Under the pieces are notes generated by a model that saw only the letters and a list, made by a program, of their open reading frames with translations, had not been told where the DNA came from and ran no database searches. Positions 12,000 to 23,542 of a stretch of 64,000 nt of DNA are shown piece by piece; within the stretch, counting starts at the first letter, position 1, and every line of letters starts with the position of its first letter. The stretch spans positions 34,804,001 through 34,868,000 of the forward strand of contig JARZZO010000016.1 of NCBI GenBank assembly GCA_030544215.1, in the 5' to 3' direction. Position numbers and translations under genes: made by a program. This stretch comes from Zantedeschia hybrid cultivar (lineage: Eukaryota > Streptophyta > Magnoliopsida > Alismatales > Araceae).

Positions 12000-13640
12000 T
12001 AACCAGTCTTACTCCAACTAGAACATGTGGACAGAGAAATTGAAGAAAGACATCTACCAGTTAATCTACATATTCTAGATATAAATGATTATGATGTTAT
12101 CTTTGGTATGGATTGGTTGGAACAAACTCATGCTCAGGTTGACTGTGTCAAGAAGAGAGTTAGATTTGAAAAACCAGAGGATCAGATTTTTCTACCTTAA
12201 GGGTACGTTGCAGAACTCTAGAAGTCCCTGCATTTCTTTCTTAAAAGTTCAGAAACTACTTAGACACCAGTGTAAAGCCTACTTAGCAGCAGTTACAGTG
12301 ATAGATAACCCTACACTTCCTCTAGAAAAGATCCATGTGGCAAATGAATTTCCAGATGTATTTCCTGAAGACTTGCCTGGTTTGTCTCCACATCATGAAA
12401 TAGAATTCTCTATTGAATTGATGCCAGGCATTGGGCCGATTTCTAAGGCTCCTTACCGGATGGCCCCAGCAGAACTGCGGGAATTGAAAACCCAATTGCA
12501 AGAACTTTTGGAATTTGGATAAAGGTTTTGTTAAACCTAGCACATCACCTTGGGGTGCTCCTATTTTGTTTGTCAAAAAGAAAGATGGGTCATTAAGATT
12601 ATGTATAGATTACAGACAACTGAACCAGGTGACAGTGAAAAATAAGTACCCTCTTCTAAGGATTGATGACTTATTTGACCAACTTCAAGGAGCCAAAGTT
12701 TTCTCCAAGATCGATTTGATGTTTGGATATTACCAATTAAGGATCAAGAAAGAAGATATTAGTAAAATACTTTTCGAACTCATTATGGTCATTATGAATT
12801 TTTAGTCATGCCATTTGGATTAACTAATGCACCAGTAGCTTGCATGGATCTGATACATAGAATTTTCAAGCCATACTTGGATCAATTTGTAGTGGTGTTT
12901 GTAGACGACATCTTGATATATTCATCTACCAAGGAAAAACATGAGAAACACCTCAGAATCATACTACATACATTAAGGGAACACCACCTCTTTGCTAAAA
13001 TGTGAATTTTGGCTACATGAAGTATATTTTTTGGGATATATCATTTCAGAAGCAAATGTGTCAGTGGATCCAGTAAAGGTTGAAGTTGTACTTAAATGGG
13101 AGAGACCTAAAATAGTTACTGAAATAAAGAGTTTTCTGGGAATGGCTGGCTACTATAAAAGGTTTATTCGTGATTTTTCTTCCATAGCTGCACCATTAAC
13201 TAAGTTAACTAGAAAGGGGACACCATTTATATGGATTATGGACTAAAGAGTGTGAAGATAGTTTTCAAGAACTAAAAGCCCGTTTGACCTCCACACCTAT
13301 TTTAGTTATCCCTTCTGGCTCAAGAGATTTTGTAGTATACATTGATGCTTCAAGAAAAAGACTTGGTGCAGTATTGATGCAGCATGGTCATGTTGTAGCC
13401 TATGCTTCTAGGCAGTTAAAATCACACGAGAGAAATTACCCTACCCATGACCTTGAACTGGCAACTATAGTTTTTGCACTGAAAATTTAGAGACGTTATC
13501 TTTATGGAGAAGAATTTGAAGTCTACAGGGATCATCAGAGCCTAAAATATATTTTTACTCAGAAAGATCTAAATCTGAGACAAAGAGGATGGATGGAATC
13601 CATAAAGGATTATGATTTTAGTCTTTGTTAAACCCTGGTA
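12000..13640 (+). pseudogene. Reverse transcriptase and RNase H of the chromovirus-like element, broken
   Basis: A linker with FPDVFPEDLPGL (about 12347) leads into RT blocks: LCIDYRQLN (about 12600), FSKIDL (about 12700), MPFGLTNAP (12808) and the FVDDILIYS catalytic box (about 12900). Later motifs GYIISEANVSV and FLGMAGYYKRFI lie near 13035-13160. RNase H follows with [13 protein letters not shown] (about 13335) and [21 protein letters not shown] (about 13400-13460). Frame changes occur near 12520, 12800 and 13000, and stops near 13244 and 13488. The motifs identify the family securely. Confidence 0.85.
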
Positions 13641-15180
13641 AGGCTAATATTGTAGATGATGCTTTGACTAGAAAAGCAACAATGGCAAGATTAATGGTTC
13701 ATGAATGGAAGTTACTCGAAGACATGGCAAAATTGACCCTTCTAAGTCCTGGCAATGAAATCATTGGAAAAGCCAGTTCAACTGTAAGGCCTATATTATA
13801 TGATAAAATCATAGATGCCCAAAAGGCAGATGAGACACTACCTTAAGTTCTATAGCATACAGAGGTGGGAATGTCCGGAGATGGTGTTGTGAAATTCCGG
13901 GGAAGACTTTATGTTCCCCTAGAAATAGACCTAAGGCAAGAACTATTAGATGGGTACCACAGGTTGAAGTTTGCAGTTCATCCTGAAAGAACTAAAATGT
14001 ACCAGAATATGAAGAAAAGTCTTTGGTGGTCTAAGATGAAGAATGAGATAGTAAGCCATGTAACCAGATGTCTAACTTGTCAACAAATCAAGGTGGAACA
14101 CCAAAAGCTGTTGGATTACTCCAACCCTTAGCAATTCCTGAATGGAAATGGGAATTTGTGACAAAAGATTTTGTGGTGGGATTACCTAGAACTTCAAAAG
14201 GATTTGATAGCATTTGGGTAATAGTTGATCGACTAACAAAATCTGCTCATTTCTTGCCAGTAATACTTCATGGACTATAGATAAACATGCTCAACTTTAT
14301 ATCAAGGAAATTGTAAGATTGCATGAGATACTAGTGGCCATAGTTTCGGATAGAGATCCAAAATTTACCTCAAATTTCTGAAATTTTTTTCAAAAATTGC
14401 TAGGCACCAAATTGGCACTTAGTTCAGCTTATCATCTAGAAACTGATGGGCAGTCTGAGAGAACAATCTAGACATTGGAACTTAGAAGATATGCTTCGAG
14501 CTTGTTGTGTTGAATGGAAGGGATCATAGGGTCAGTATTTACCACTCATCGAGTTTATTTACAATAATAGCTATCATGCAAGTATTGGCATGGCACCTTA
14601 TGAAGCTTTGTATGGACGCCCTTGTCGATCTCCTTTATATTGGGATGAGGTTGGTGAAAGAAAGTTAGAAGGACCAGAGATTATCCAAGATTTTGTTGAC
14701 AAAGTAAAAACAATCTGCCAAAGATTAGTTGCGGTTTAAAATAGACAAAAGAGTCAAGCTGATTCTCGGAGACGGCCACTTCAATTTGACGTAGGAGATC
14801 ACGTGCTTTTTAAAATTTCACCAATCAAAAGAGTCATGAGAATTGGGAAACAAGGCAAATTAAGTCCACTATATATTGGCCCATTTGAAATACTTAAAGA
14901 AGTGGGTGAAGTAGCATATCAGCTTGCCTTACCTCCAACTTTGTCAAATGTACATGATGTCTTCCATATCTCTATGCTGCGTAGGTACGTTCCAGATCCA
15001 TCACATATAGTAGACTACACTACCATTGAGGTTGCCTCAGATATGACAACTCCATAATAGCCAATTGGAATAGTGAGTCACAATGAGCAAGTTCGATGGA
15101 GTAAGGTAATTCCATTAGTGAAAGTGGTTTGGCAAAACAGATCCATCAATGAAGCAATAGGGAGTGAGAGGATGAAATGA
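13640..15180 (+). pseudogene. Integrase and chromodomain-like tail, broken
   Basis: The zinc-binding part reads YHR..FAVHPERTKMYQNMKKSLWW..VTRCLTCQQIK (13950-14100). The catalytic core starts near 14130 and includes DSIWVIVDRLTKSAHFLPV (about 14205-14260). The C-terminal GPFEILKEVGEVAYQLALP block is near 14880-14935 and HDVFHISMLRRYVPDP near 14950-15000. A segment reading KVIPLVKVVW (about 15105-15130) resembles the chromodomain-like tail of Tekay/Del elements. Stops near 13845, 14278 and 15055 and frame changes disable it. Confidence 0.8.
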
Positions 15181-15270
15181 AGAAACAATTTCCTTATTTA
15201 TTCTGGGGTATGTATTTTCTATGATATATTACCATTGAATCATGAAATTTCTAGGACAAAATTTTTATAA

Positions 15271-15283
15271 GAGGGGGGGGGAA
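15271..15283 (+). other. Polypurine tract
   Basis: GAGGGGGGGGGAA immediately precedes the 3' LTR start at 15284. It is the plus-strand priming site expected for an LTR retrotransposon. Confidence 0.85.
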
Positions 15284-15406
15284 TGTAACAATCTACAAAA
15301 ATCAAGGATATTTACATAATTACATAAAGTAAAAGGATGGCAATTAAATAGAAGCTTTATATTTCCGGGAATATATAAAAAGGAAAAGTTTATTTAGGAT
15401 TTTAGT

Positions 15407-15564
15407 CATGGAATGCAAAATCGGCCGATCTCGATCCGGATCGGCCGATTCGGATCGGGATCGGCAGGTCCCGATTCGGCCGATCCTGGCCGATTCCGGC
15501 CGATCCGATCCTGATTCGGATCGGGATCGGCGGGGACCCGATCCGACCCGGAATTCCTTGAAGT
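15407..15564. mobile_element. 158-bp GC-rich hAT-type MITE in the 3' LTR
   Basis: The 5' LTR reads straight through this point, so this is a clean insertion. The block is packed with CGGCCGATC, GGATCGGGATCGG and similar words and ends GGAATTCC. Its left 70 bases align with the left end of the hAT at 43393, and its right end with the GACTCGGAATTCCA right end at about 48350. It is therefore best read as a deletion derivative of that hAT family. The target duplication is not cleanly resolved. Confidence 0.7.
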
Positions 15565-15832
15565 GGCTTTATGGTGTAATTAAGTTATTAATAAATTGCA
15601 CAGAATATACATAATTTTGGCAAAAGACATATTTACTAATACTTAAAAAGTATACATACAATCATAAAAAATATATAGGATTAAAGTCTAATAAGTAAAA
15701 GATTATTGGTAAAGGATAAGGATATGAATAAACACTATTGGTAAAGGGTAACGCTACTGGTCGAAGTTAACGGTCAAAGATAAGAACATTGGTAAAGGCT
15801 ATAGGTACACATAAGTTACATGGCATGAGAGG

Positions 15833-16060
15833 TACAACTTATCATATGAACAGGATCAAGGGCAACAACTTAAGCTAAGAAGAGGAGGGGTATAGCTTAT
15901 CATATGGATAGGATCAAGGAAAACAACTTAAGCTAAGAAGAGGCGGGGTACAACTTATCATATGGATAGGATCAAGGGAAACAACTTAAGCTAAGAAGAT
16001 GACGGGTACAACTTACCCTGTGGATAGGATCAAAGGCTTCACTTTAAGCCTAAGTGAAGC
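15833..16060 (+). repeat. 58-59-bp tandem array in the 3' LTR
   Basis: About four units with the GTACAACTTATCATATGGATAGG core match the array at 8393-8620 of the 5' LTR. The TATA box TATAAATATC follows at 16085. Confidence 0.8.
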
Positions 16061-18231
16061 TGAGAGCACATCTTACCAATGGCCTATAAATATCACCCCA
16101 TCCCCACCCATTCCACTCCACCTTCCACAAGAAGAGAGAGAGGGAGGGAGGGAGAGATAGAAAGAGAGAGAGATGCGGTGCAGAGAGAGAGAGAGAGAGA
16201 GGGAGAGTAGGAGGAAAAGAGAGAGAAGAATATTGAGAAAGAAGGAGAAAGAGCTAGAAAGAGGGGGATTTTGGGAGAGTGGAAGAAGAAGAAAGTGGAG
16301 AGAGGGTTGAGAAGTTCGGGAAAGAAAGTAGGGCTTTGTGAGAACTGCAAGAAGAGTTAGTTTCAAGGGGAAGTAAGGAGCTGCAATAGAGGATTCACGT
16401 CATCCCAGGGTTGCATCGACGCCACCTTCCACACACAAGCAGGGCAACATCTCCCTATAAGACTCTTTCTTCCTAAAGGTAGGGTGATATTGTCTACTTC
16501 CCTCGACTTATGGCTTAATCAGACATTCAAGTTAGATTCTAAGTCATTTCCAAAAACAAGACTCTGTCAGATCGGTTTTTCAAAAAGAAGCATAAAAAAT
16601 GATTCTACTCAAATAGTCTCTTGAATTTATTATGTTCTATCTTCCAAATTCAGTTCGCTTTGCAAAGTGAAAATAGAAAGATCTTCGGACTTTAACGTTT
16701 GTTTTTTTTTTCAACTTGGAATATCAAGAACAATAATAAAATTATCACTCTCCTTTCCGTAAAATTATTGTACGTATAATGGTTGCAAAAGATGATGTCA
16801 TAAAACTTGACTTAGGATCTGCCTAAGATTTCACCATGATTTCAAGCTATTTTTAAGTATGAAAATCTTATATAAATTTGTTATTTTCAAATTTTCGTAT
16901 ATGGTAAAGAAGTAACACTATAACACTAGCGAGACGGGCTTTACGATTTATCACTTGGGGAACAAGGAGATAACCGAGTCTTACTCCTTATAATTGGCGC
17001 TATCGGGGCGCAGAGCGTCTCTTTATTCATAAGGCCAGAGACTTAACACATTCCTGACTAGGCAAAGGGATGGAGACACTACTTGAAGTACACTCATGAC
17101 TGGGGCGTAGGCTATGTGGTGTGGGGACCACATCCCCAGATGAGCCTAAGAACCCATCTCACCTGAAAGAGTGTCCGGAAGCTCCCCAGGGCGGACAGGT
17201 GGAGGGTGGGGGACTGTCATGTCCGCTCAAACACTTTACAACCGTTAGTGGGGTGGTTGTCCCTTGTTACTTCTTAAGTTGAATGGACCACTATACCCAT
17301 AGAGGCACAAGAAAGATTATTTCATAAATTAGAAAAATTATTTTACTACGGCCAGGGAGCCTACTACGGCCAAAGAGTTGTTGACGCTGAAAGGAAATGT
17401 TGACGACGGCTAAGGAGCCAATTAAAAGATGCTTTGCAATGATGGAAGTGATTTTTGACAGAAAGAGGCCAATCATAAGATGTGACAATGAAGGCTATTA
17501 TTAATCTATAATGAACTCAAGGTCCATTCCTATTTTCCTATGAAAAGAACATGATGAACACCAAAAAAGAGATTATGAAAAAAAATTATCGAGTATGATG
17601 ACTGTGATCTTATTAAACACCTGGTCTAAAAACCTTAGACGACTATTCACTCTGACGATGAAATAACGAGATGATACTTTTGCAAATGTTCTTATGATCT
17701 ATCATGATTCATGTACGATTCAATCAAATATTTCACTATTTATATGCTTATTTGATTATTGTCACGTTCTTCTAGTTAAATGTTATACAAAAGGACTTTA
17801 ATCTTGAATATTAGATCAATAGGGAGTAAATGATCCCTACTGAGTTTATGTATGAAACTCATAAAGAGTAACTATTTTTTTTTTCAGGAGAGAACTATCA
17901 ACCACAACCTGTGTTTCCAACCTCACCAATTAAATTGGAGCTAGTGGTCTGTACAGTCTTAACTAGTGTACTTTGAATCTTTTATGTTTGGCTATGTGAT
18001 ATCATACTTTTGTGCCCTTCTTGTCAGTGTGTTCAAGGACGTGTAATCTATGGAAACACCAATAATAATAATATCTTTTAGTTTGTGATTTCCATTGTTA
18101 TTCTTATTCACACTTTTGCTCCATCAACCCAAACTGATCCTGGTTACGACGAACCTCGGTTCGGGTAACAGGTCCATTCTTGTGTATACTTGAGAATATA
18201 AATTCACAAAAGTGGGGGTCATTACAGAGGT

Positions 18232-18425
18232 GCTAGTGTATGTGGAGCAAGATGTAGGCCATGTTATTGCGGTGGATGAGAGAGCTCTGAGGGAAATCCA
18301 TGGAGAGTTAGCGCATGCGTTCTGGTTGCTGTGGAGGACGGGGCCTTTCCAATGATGGCACTGCTTAAGCATTATAGGTTTGTGTTTAAGGTTTGGGTCA
18401 AGGAGCTTGTAGGTAAGGTTCCCTG
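18232..18425 (+). pseudogene. Decayed LINE ORF1, part 2
   Basis: Directly after the GAGGT duplication the plus strand resumes the frame left at 2315 and reads YVEQDVGHVIAVDERALREI. This completes the DUF4283-like pattern begun by GIPINLWMKEV. It confirms that the gypsy element inserted into one continuous LINE sequence. Confidence 0.5.
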
Positions 18426-18978
18426 ACTTAATGATCCACATCCAATCGTATTATTCCCAGATACAAGTTGGATCTTATCCGACTTGGGCCTACTTGGTCT
18501 GGCTTGCACGAGTCAAGGAACTCAAGCCAATGAATTTGTTAAAAGTAATGATTTTTAGCCATATTTTAGAGAAACGTATCCTATTAATTATACTAAAAGT
18601 ATAATTTTACTTATCAAATGGCAAAAACTCAATTAAAACAATCTATTATATATGTATGAGTCGATACTTCCGATCCAATTCGGTGCGTGCTAGAGGATCA
18701 GACTCTCGCCCAAATATGAGTCGGCGTACGAGTCAACACAAAACCGATACGATAGGGCAGACTATACTTGTAGGGAGGGGGTGGGGGCCCCAGAGCTTAA
18801 CGTAGGCCAAGCTTTTGTGGAAAGACAGGGTGGCAACAAAAGTAGGGGCTGAGGGCACACATACCCAAACTGGATCTGATCAGGGGAAGAAGAAACTAGT
18901 TCATTGTGCCATAGATTGAGAATTGGATGGGCGTTGGGCGGTTCTCCCTTCAGAGCAGGGCTCTTAGTGAAGCAGACA
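18426..18978. other. Intronic DNA without recognisable features
   Basis: No coding frame or defined repeat ends were recognised. The short ORFs here look like chance frames. Confidence 0.35.
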
Positions 18979-19689
18979 GTCAACAGTACGGGTGCAACAA
19001 GCCAAGCCGAGCCAAGCTTTTCCAAACTCAAACTCGGCTCAACTAAAAATTATCGAGCTCAAGCCAAGCCCGAGCCTCAAATCAAGCCCAAACCTAAGCT
19101 CGAGCTCAGGCTCGAACAAAATAAGTCGAGCTCAAACTAAGCTCAATCTTAGCTCGTTTAAATTGGCCCACATCTTTAAATCAGCCCAAGCCCAGCACCA
19201 AACCATTTGAATTTGAGAAACCCAATCATGCATGCAGCCCATATCCCTTTGATTGGGAAAAGCCCAAAAGCGCAGCAAGCGGTAGGTAGGGCCTTTATTT
19301 ATAGAGTAACTAGGGGTTGGGAAAAAAAAGTTGGGTGATGTGGGACTAAAGTCCCGTCAAGCAGCAGCCCGTCTGCCTGCCTATAGTGTGCGTTTGGGGG
19401 AGTTTTCCATTAGTCCTACATCGGCTACATAAAAAGCTTTTGGGGCTTATATTCCTCCCACTTTCTAGCTTTTCAAACGTTCGTCACTCCAATCCATTGA
19501 CTCAGTTGTAATAGTGGCTTTAGAAAGCTAGGTAAATAATAATATTTATTCTGATACAAGTCGGCTCACGAGCTCATTGAACCGAGCTGGGCCGAACTCA
19601 GGCTCGGCGCATTTACTAGAACGAGCTTTACCCTAGACTCAGGCTTGGACTCGTTGGCAAATGAGTCAAGTGGAGTCGAGCTTGAGTAG

Positions 19690-20687
19690 TGATGAGGCAG
19701 AATCTTATTCGGCCCGCTAAAAAAGCCCAACACTAAGATCAGCCCAACAACAGTAGCAGTGGAGGCCCACTGGCAGCCTTCGGCCCGTTAGCGGCCCAGC
19801 AGCCTCCGGCCCAGTAAGCAGCCCAGTGATCATCGGCCCATCAGCGGCCTAAAAGCCTTCGGCCCGTTAGCGGCCCTAGGCCCAGTAGGCTCCAGCCCAC
19901 TAAGCGGCATCTAGCCCATCAGCGGCCCAAAAGCCTTCGGCTCATTAGCGGCCCAGCGGCCCTCGGCCCAGTAGGCTCCAGCCCACTAAGCGGCATCTGG
20001 CCCATCAGCGGCCCCCAACCTTCGGCCCAGTAGCCGTATCCGGCCCACTCCGGTGGGAGGGTTAGGCGCTATGGCGGTTTATCAGTAAACCAGAACATAG
20101 TCCTATATCGGCTGCCACCATTAAGCAACCTCTATCCTCCGCTATAAATACACGGCTATTTATTACCAAAGGTATGTCTTCTGGACCCAAGGACAACAGT
20201 CCAAAAAGCATTAAAGCTGCTTCTTCTTCCTCTTCTTCTGAATCGAATCTTCTTCAGAAGCTAACTTAGCCGTCGGAGGAGGTTCCTTAGGGCCGAAGCC
20301 CGGGACTCCTACTAACCGGTTCTTCTTCTTTCCCTCCTTCTGCAGGGACTTCGATTTGAATCTTCGCCGACCTCTCCGAGTCGGTCTCGGCCGCCGACCT
20401 CGGGTTTTCTCCCCCCGGTCTCGACGCCTTTCGCCGGCTGGTCCGTCTCGTCCGAAGGAGCCTCAGCCTCGCCCTGCGCCGGCTGGCCCGCCTCATCCGA
20501 AGGAGTCTCGGCTACGCTCCCAGCGAGCCTTCGCCCGGGTACCTCTCGGCTTCGGATCCTCGGCCCCGTTTTCGCCCTAGTCTCGCTCCGGATCCCCGTC
20601 GGTCCTCTTCACCGATCCGATCCAGCTTCGGATTCCATCTTCGGATTCCAGTCTCGGAATCCGACCGTGATAGCTTCGGCTACATCA
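19690..20687 (+). repeat. 5' LTR of the Tat-like element
   Basis: A 998-bp LTR with about 18 AGCCCA/GGCCCA words at 19720-20055, the TATA box TATAAATAC at 20143, and a TTCTTCTTCC-rich leader. It ends TACATCA before the primer site. Confidence 0.87.
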
Positions 20688-20689
20688 CG

Positions 20690-20707
20690 TGGCGCCGTCT
20701 GTGGGAA
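20690..20707 (+). other. Primer binding site (TGGCGCC type)
   Basis: TGGCGCCGTCTGTGGGAA lies two bases after the LTR end. Sites starting TGGCGCCGT are usual in Tat and Athila type gypsy elements. The exact tRNA is not assigned. Confidence 0.75.
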
Positions 20708-20719
20708 ACTAGCAAGAAG

Positions 20720-22200
20720 TCATGTCTCATCGTCCAGTGACCAGACGATCCGGACAAGACGAGGCAGAGAGCGGGCAACTTCAATACAGCCACTCCACTC
20801 TGAAGGTGCCCCATCTGTTCTTCCTCAAGAGTCTGCCCTCCCTGTCATACCGGAGTCCGTCACTCTCAGGGACAACCGGGTGGAAGAGCTTCAGCAACAG
20901 GTGGCGACGTTGGCCGCCACTGTTACTTCTTTGGCACCTTTACGAGATATGGTGTCTGCCATCGCCCGGCATATGGGGATATTAGGACAGCTCCCGCAGC
21001 AGGTACCGCCTCCCCCATTCTGTCCTACTCAAGCTACGAGGCCGCAACCGACACCCTCGTTGGCCTTTCCCGACGAGGCCGCCACGGCACGCAGCGAGCC
21101 ATTCGCGCCGCCTGCCCGAGTCCCTCGCACCGGTCACATCCTAACGGAGCAAGACTATGCTTCGTCCGGGTTTCATCCGACCAAGGCTGAAGCACGTTCG
21201 GTCACTACTTCAACCGCCCCGGACCGGGACCAGCGGCTGACGGCAATGAGGAAAGAAATGTAGCAGATGGTATCTCGGCCATACAGAACGCCTCTCGCCA
21301 GCACCATTCTGGAGCAGACTCCGTTCTCGCCAGAGCTTCTGGCCACTGAGGTACCTCCCAACTTTAAACTGCCGAAAGGCCCTCTCTATGATGGAATGAC
21401 AGATCCGGTCTGCCACTTCCAGAGGTTCAATACCTATCTCTCTGTCCGAGGGGTTTCTGAGGCAGTCCACTGCCGTCTCTCCTCCCTCACTCTCGAAAAA
21501 ACAGCCTTGACTTGGTTCGAGACATTGGCCCCCAATTCCATCCACTCTCTAGTCCAGTTGGGCTAATTGTTCATCGACCAATTCTATGATGCCACTCGAC
21601 AATGTAAAACCTCGGTCAGTCTACTTGCCATCCGGCAAGGACCGACCGAGACCCTTCAAGAGTATTTCACCAGATTTCCGGCCGAAGCCGCCTAAATTCC
21701 AAACCTGGACAGTTCGATCGCGGTCTCGGCCGTGATCAGTTGATGACGGACGAAAAGCTTCTCAGCTCTATCGGGAAACGCCATCCTCCCACCTTCCAGG
21801 ACCTGGTGGCTCGGGCCCACAAGTATCAACCGGGAAGCCCTGATGATGTCCAAGGGCAAGAGTACTGCCGAGGCAGTATCGGCGGCTACCCCTCCAGCAG
21901 TTCGCCCTCGCCCAGAAGATCAAGAACCCTCTCGCAAGCGATATCGGGGGGAAGAATGGGACCGAGACTAGCGCCGGGATCCGCAGCGGCGTTATCTGGC
22001 ACTACCTGCTCCACCCTCCCAGATGCTCATGGAAGTGAAGGGTATGCTTCGGCAGCCTGAGCGCATCAAGACTGATTCCCGCCGAAGGGACTCCCGCAAG
22101 TACTGCGAGTACCATCGGGAAACAGGCCATTCGACTGACGAATGCCGGCACCTTCGGGAGGAGATTGATCGCCTCATCCGAGAAGACCGTCTTATCTAAA
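20720..22200 (+). pseudogene. gag of the Tat-like element, broken
   Basis: An N-terminal Pro-rich part (20720-21260) leads to a capsid-like region: PLYDGMTDPVCHFQRFNTYL (about 21383-21442), a Trp-containing block LTWFETLAPNSIHS (about 21510-21550) and LLAIRQGPTETLQEYFTRF (about 21620-21676). A CEYHRETGHSTDEC knuckle is at about 22107-22148. Stops at 21262, 21564, 21693 and 21740 and frame changes disable it. Confidence 0.75.
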
Positions 22201-22740
22201 CTCATCCGAGATCGCCTCAGTTGAAAGCTTATCTCCCCGATGTTCCCATCTTATCTAAGCCGGTCCGAGGAGAACAGTTGTTCGTATACCTCGCCGCGTC
22301 AGAAACAGCTATCAGCACCGTCCTCGTCCGAGAAGAAAGTGGTGTTCGAAGGCCAATTTGTTATATAAGCCGAGCCCTCCACGGAGCAGAGCTTCGGTAT
22401 CCGGCTCTTGAGAAGCTGGCCTTGGCCCTCGTCGCTTCCGCTAGGAGGCTCCGGCCCAACTTTCTCGCGCACTCAATAAAGGTCTTCACAGATCAAACCT
22501 TTAAGGCAAGTCCTCTCTCGGCCAGAGGTGTCCGGGAGGCTAGCGAAGTGGGTGATCGAACTAGGAGAGTTCGACATCCCTTATGGGCCTCGAACCGCGA
22601 TGAAAGCTCAAGTCTTGGCCGACTTTATTGCTAAACTCACTCCCGATGCACCCTCGGCCCCTCAGCCGGAAGTCAGAGCTACTACTAAAGCCGAATCCGC
22701 TTCGGCTCCTTCGTCGGCGCATAAATAGCAACTTTACGCC
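22201..22740 (+). pseudogene. RNase H and start of a second RNase H-like segment
   Basis: The frame reads LFVYLAASETAISTVLVREE (about 22280-22340) and ICYISRALHGAELRYPALEKLALAL (split reading, about 22360-22430), typical of the RNase H of Tat-lineage pol. A shifted frame continues with ADFIAKLT near 22620. A QLYADRSG-like start at about 22730 fits the extra RNase H of Tat elements but is cut off by the repeat array. The RT that should precede it is absent, so an internal deletion joined gag to RNase H. Confidence 0.7.
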
Positions 22741-22751
22741 GACAGGTCCGG

Positions 22752-23225
22752 CATTATTCTCTAAGCCCGTGCAAACCGTACCGGGAGTGGCTTCGGCCAT
22801 GCAAATCGTATCGGGAGCGGCATTATTCTCTAAGCCCGTGCAAACCGTACCGGGAGTGGCTTCGGCCATGCAAACTGTATCGGGAGCGGCATTATTCTCT
22901 AAGTCCGTGTAAACCGTACCGGGAGTGGCTTCGGCTATGCAAACCGTATCAGGAGCGGCATTATTCTCTAAGTCCATGCAAACCATATCGGGAGCAGCAC
23001 TATTCACTAAGTCCGTGCAAACCGTACCGGGAGTGGCTTCGGCCATGCAAACCGTATCGGGAGCGGCACTATTCACTAAGACCGTGTAAACCGTACCGAG
23101 AGTGGTTTCGGCCATGCAAACTGTATCGGGAGCGGCACTATTCACTAAAGTCCGTGCAAACCGTACCGGGAGTGGCTTCGGCCACGCAAACCGTACCGGG
23201 AGTGGCATGGCTTCGGCCACATACA
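22752..23225 (+). repeat. 69-bp tandem array, about seven units
   Basis: Units start at 22752, 22821, 22890, 22959 (shortened to 39 bp), 22998, 23067 and 23136. Each contains CAAACCGTACCGGGAGTGGC and a diverged half-copy with CGTATCGGGAGCGGC. Because 69 is a multiple of 3, the array reads through in several frames and creates long artefactual ORFs on both strands. Confidence 0.9.
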
Positions 23226-23530
23226 GGACCGAATTCGGCCATCTACTCAGAAAGACATACTATGAGGCAAGCGGAAGCAAAATATGTTCTGAAAGCCTTG
23301 CCCCTTCGCGACTGGGGACGAAGGCATCCATCGCCAAGTCTTGGCCTGAGACGAAGGTACCAGTAGCAGGGTCCCGGCCTACGACGAGGTTATTCGTCAC
23401 CAGCCCTCGACCGACCTAAGGCAACCTTTTTACAACGAAGCAAAGCAAAGGTTTCAGACGAAGCCCATACCGTATTACTCTCCCGAAGAAGCTTCGGACT
23501 TTACTCTCGCCATCTCAAAATGAGAACGAC

Positions 23531-23542
23531 AAGAGTGGGGGG
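23531..23542 (+). other. Polypurine tract, displaced from the 3' LTR
   Basis: AAGAGTGGGGGG looks like the tract of this element, but it is followed by 82 bases of target-type DNA before the LTR start at 23625 (see next entry). Confidence 0.6.

Larger units (their letters stand above)
2321..18226 (+). mobile_element. Ty3/gypsy retrotransposon, chromovirus (Tekay/Del)-like, complete but inactive
   Basis: The element runs from a TGTAACAATC start to an ATTACA end and is flanked by a perfect 5-bp duplication, GAGGT (2316-2320 and 18227-18231). It has two long LTRs, a tRNA-Met type primer site (10583), a gag-protease-RT-RNase H-integrase order on the plus strand, and a polypurine tract just before the 3' LTR. 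A late insertion of an L1 enlarges the 5' LTR and a MITE enlarges the 3' LTR. Many stops and frame changes interrupt every domain, so no functional protein is expected. Assignment to the Tekay/Del lineage rests on the long LTRs and the C-terminal chromodomain-like segment after integrase, and is an inference. Confidence 0.9.
15284..18226 (+). repeat. 3' LTR of the chromovirus-like element
   Basis: It starts TGTAACAATC and ends GTCATTACA, followed by the GAGGT target copy. It is collinear with the 5' LTR apart from a 158-bp GC-rich MITE (15407-15564), small indels, and the absence of the L1. Confidence 0.9.

Noticed and set aside
22561..23220. Minus-strand 219-codon ORF with a repeated ENNAAPDTVC unit
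   Set aside because: It is the antisense reading of the 69-bp array. The unit length is a multiple of three, so several frames stay open by chance.
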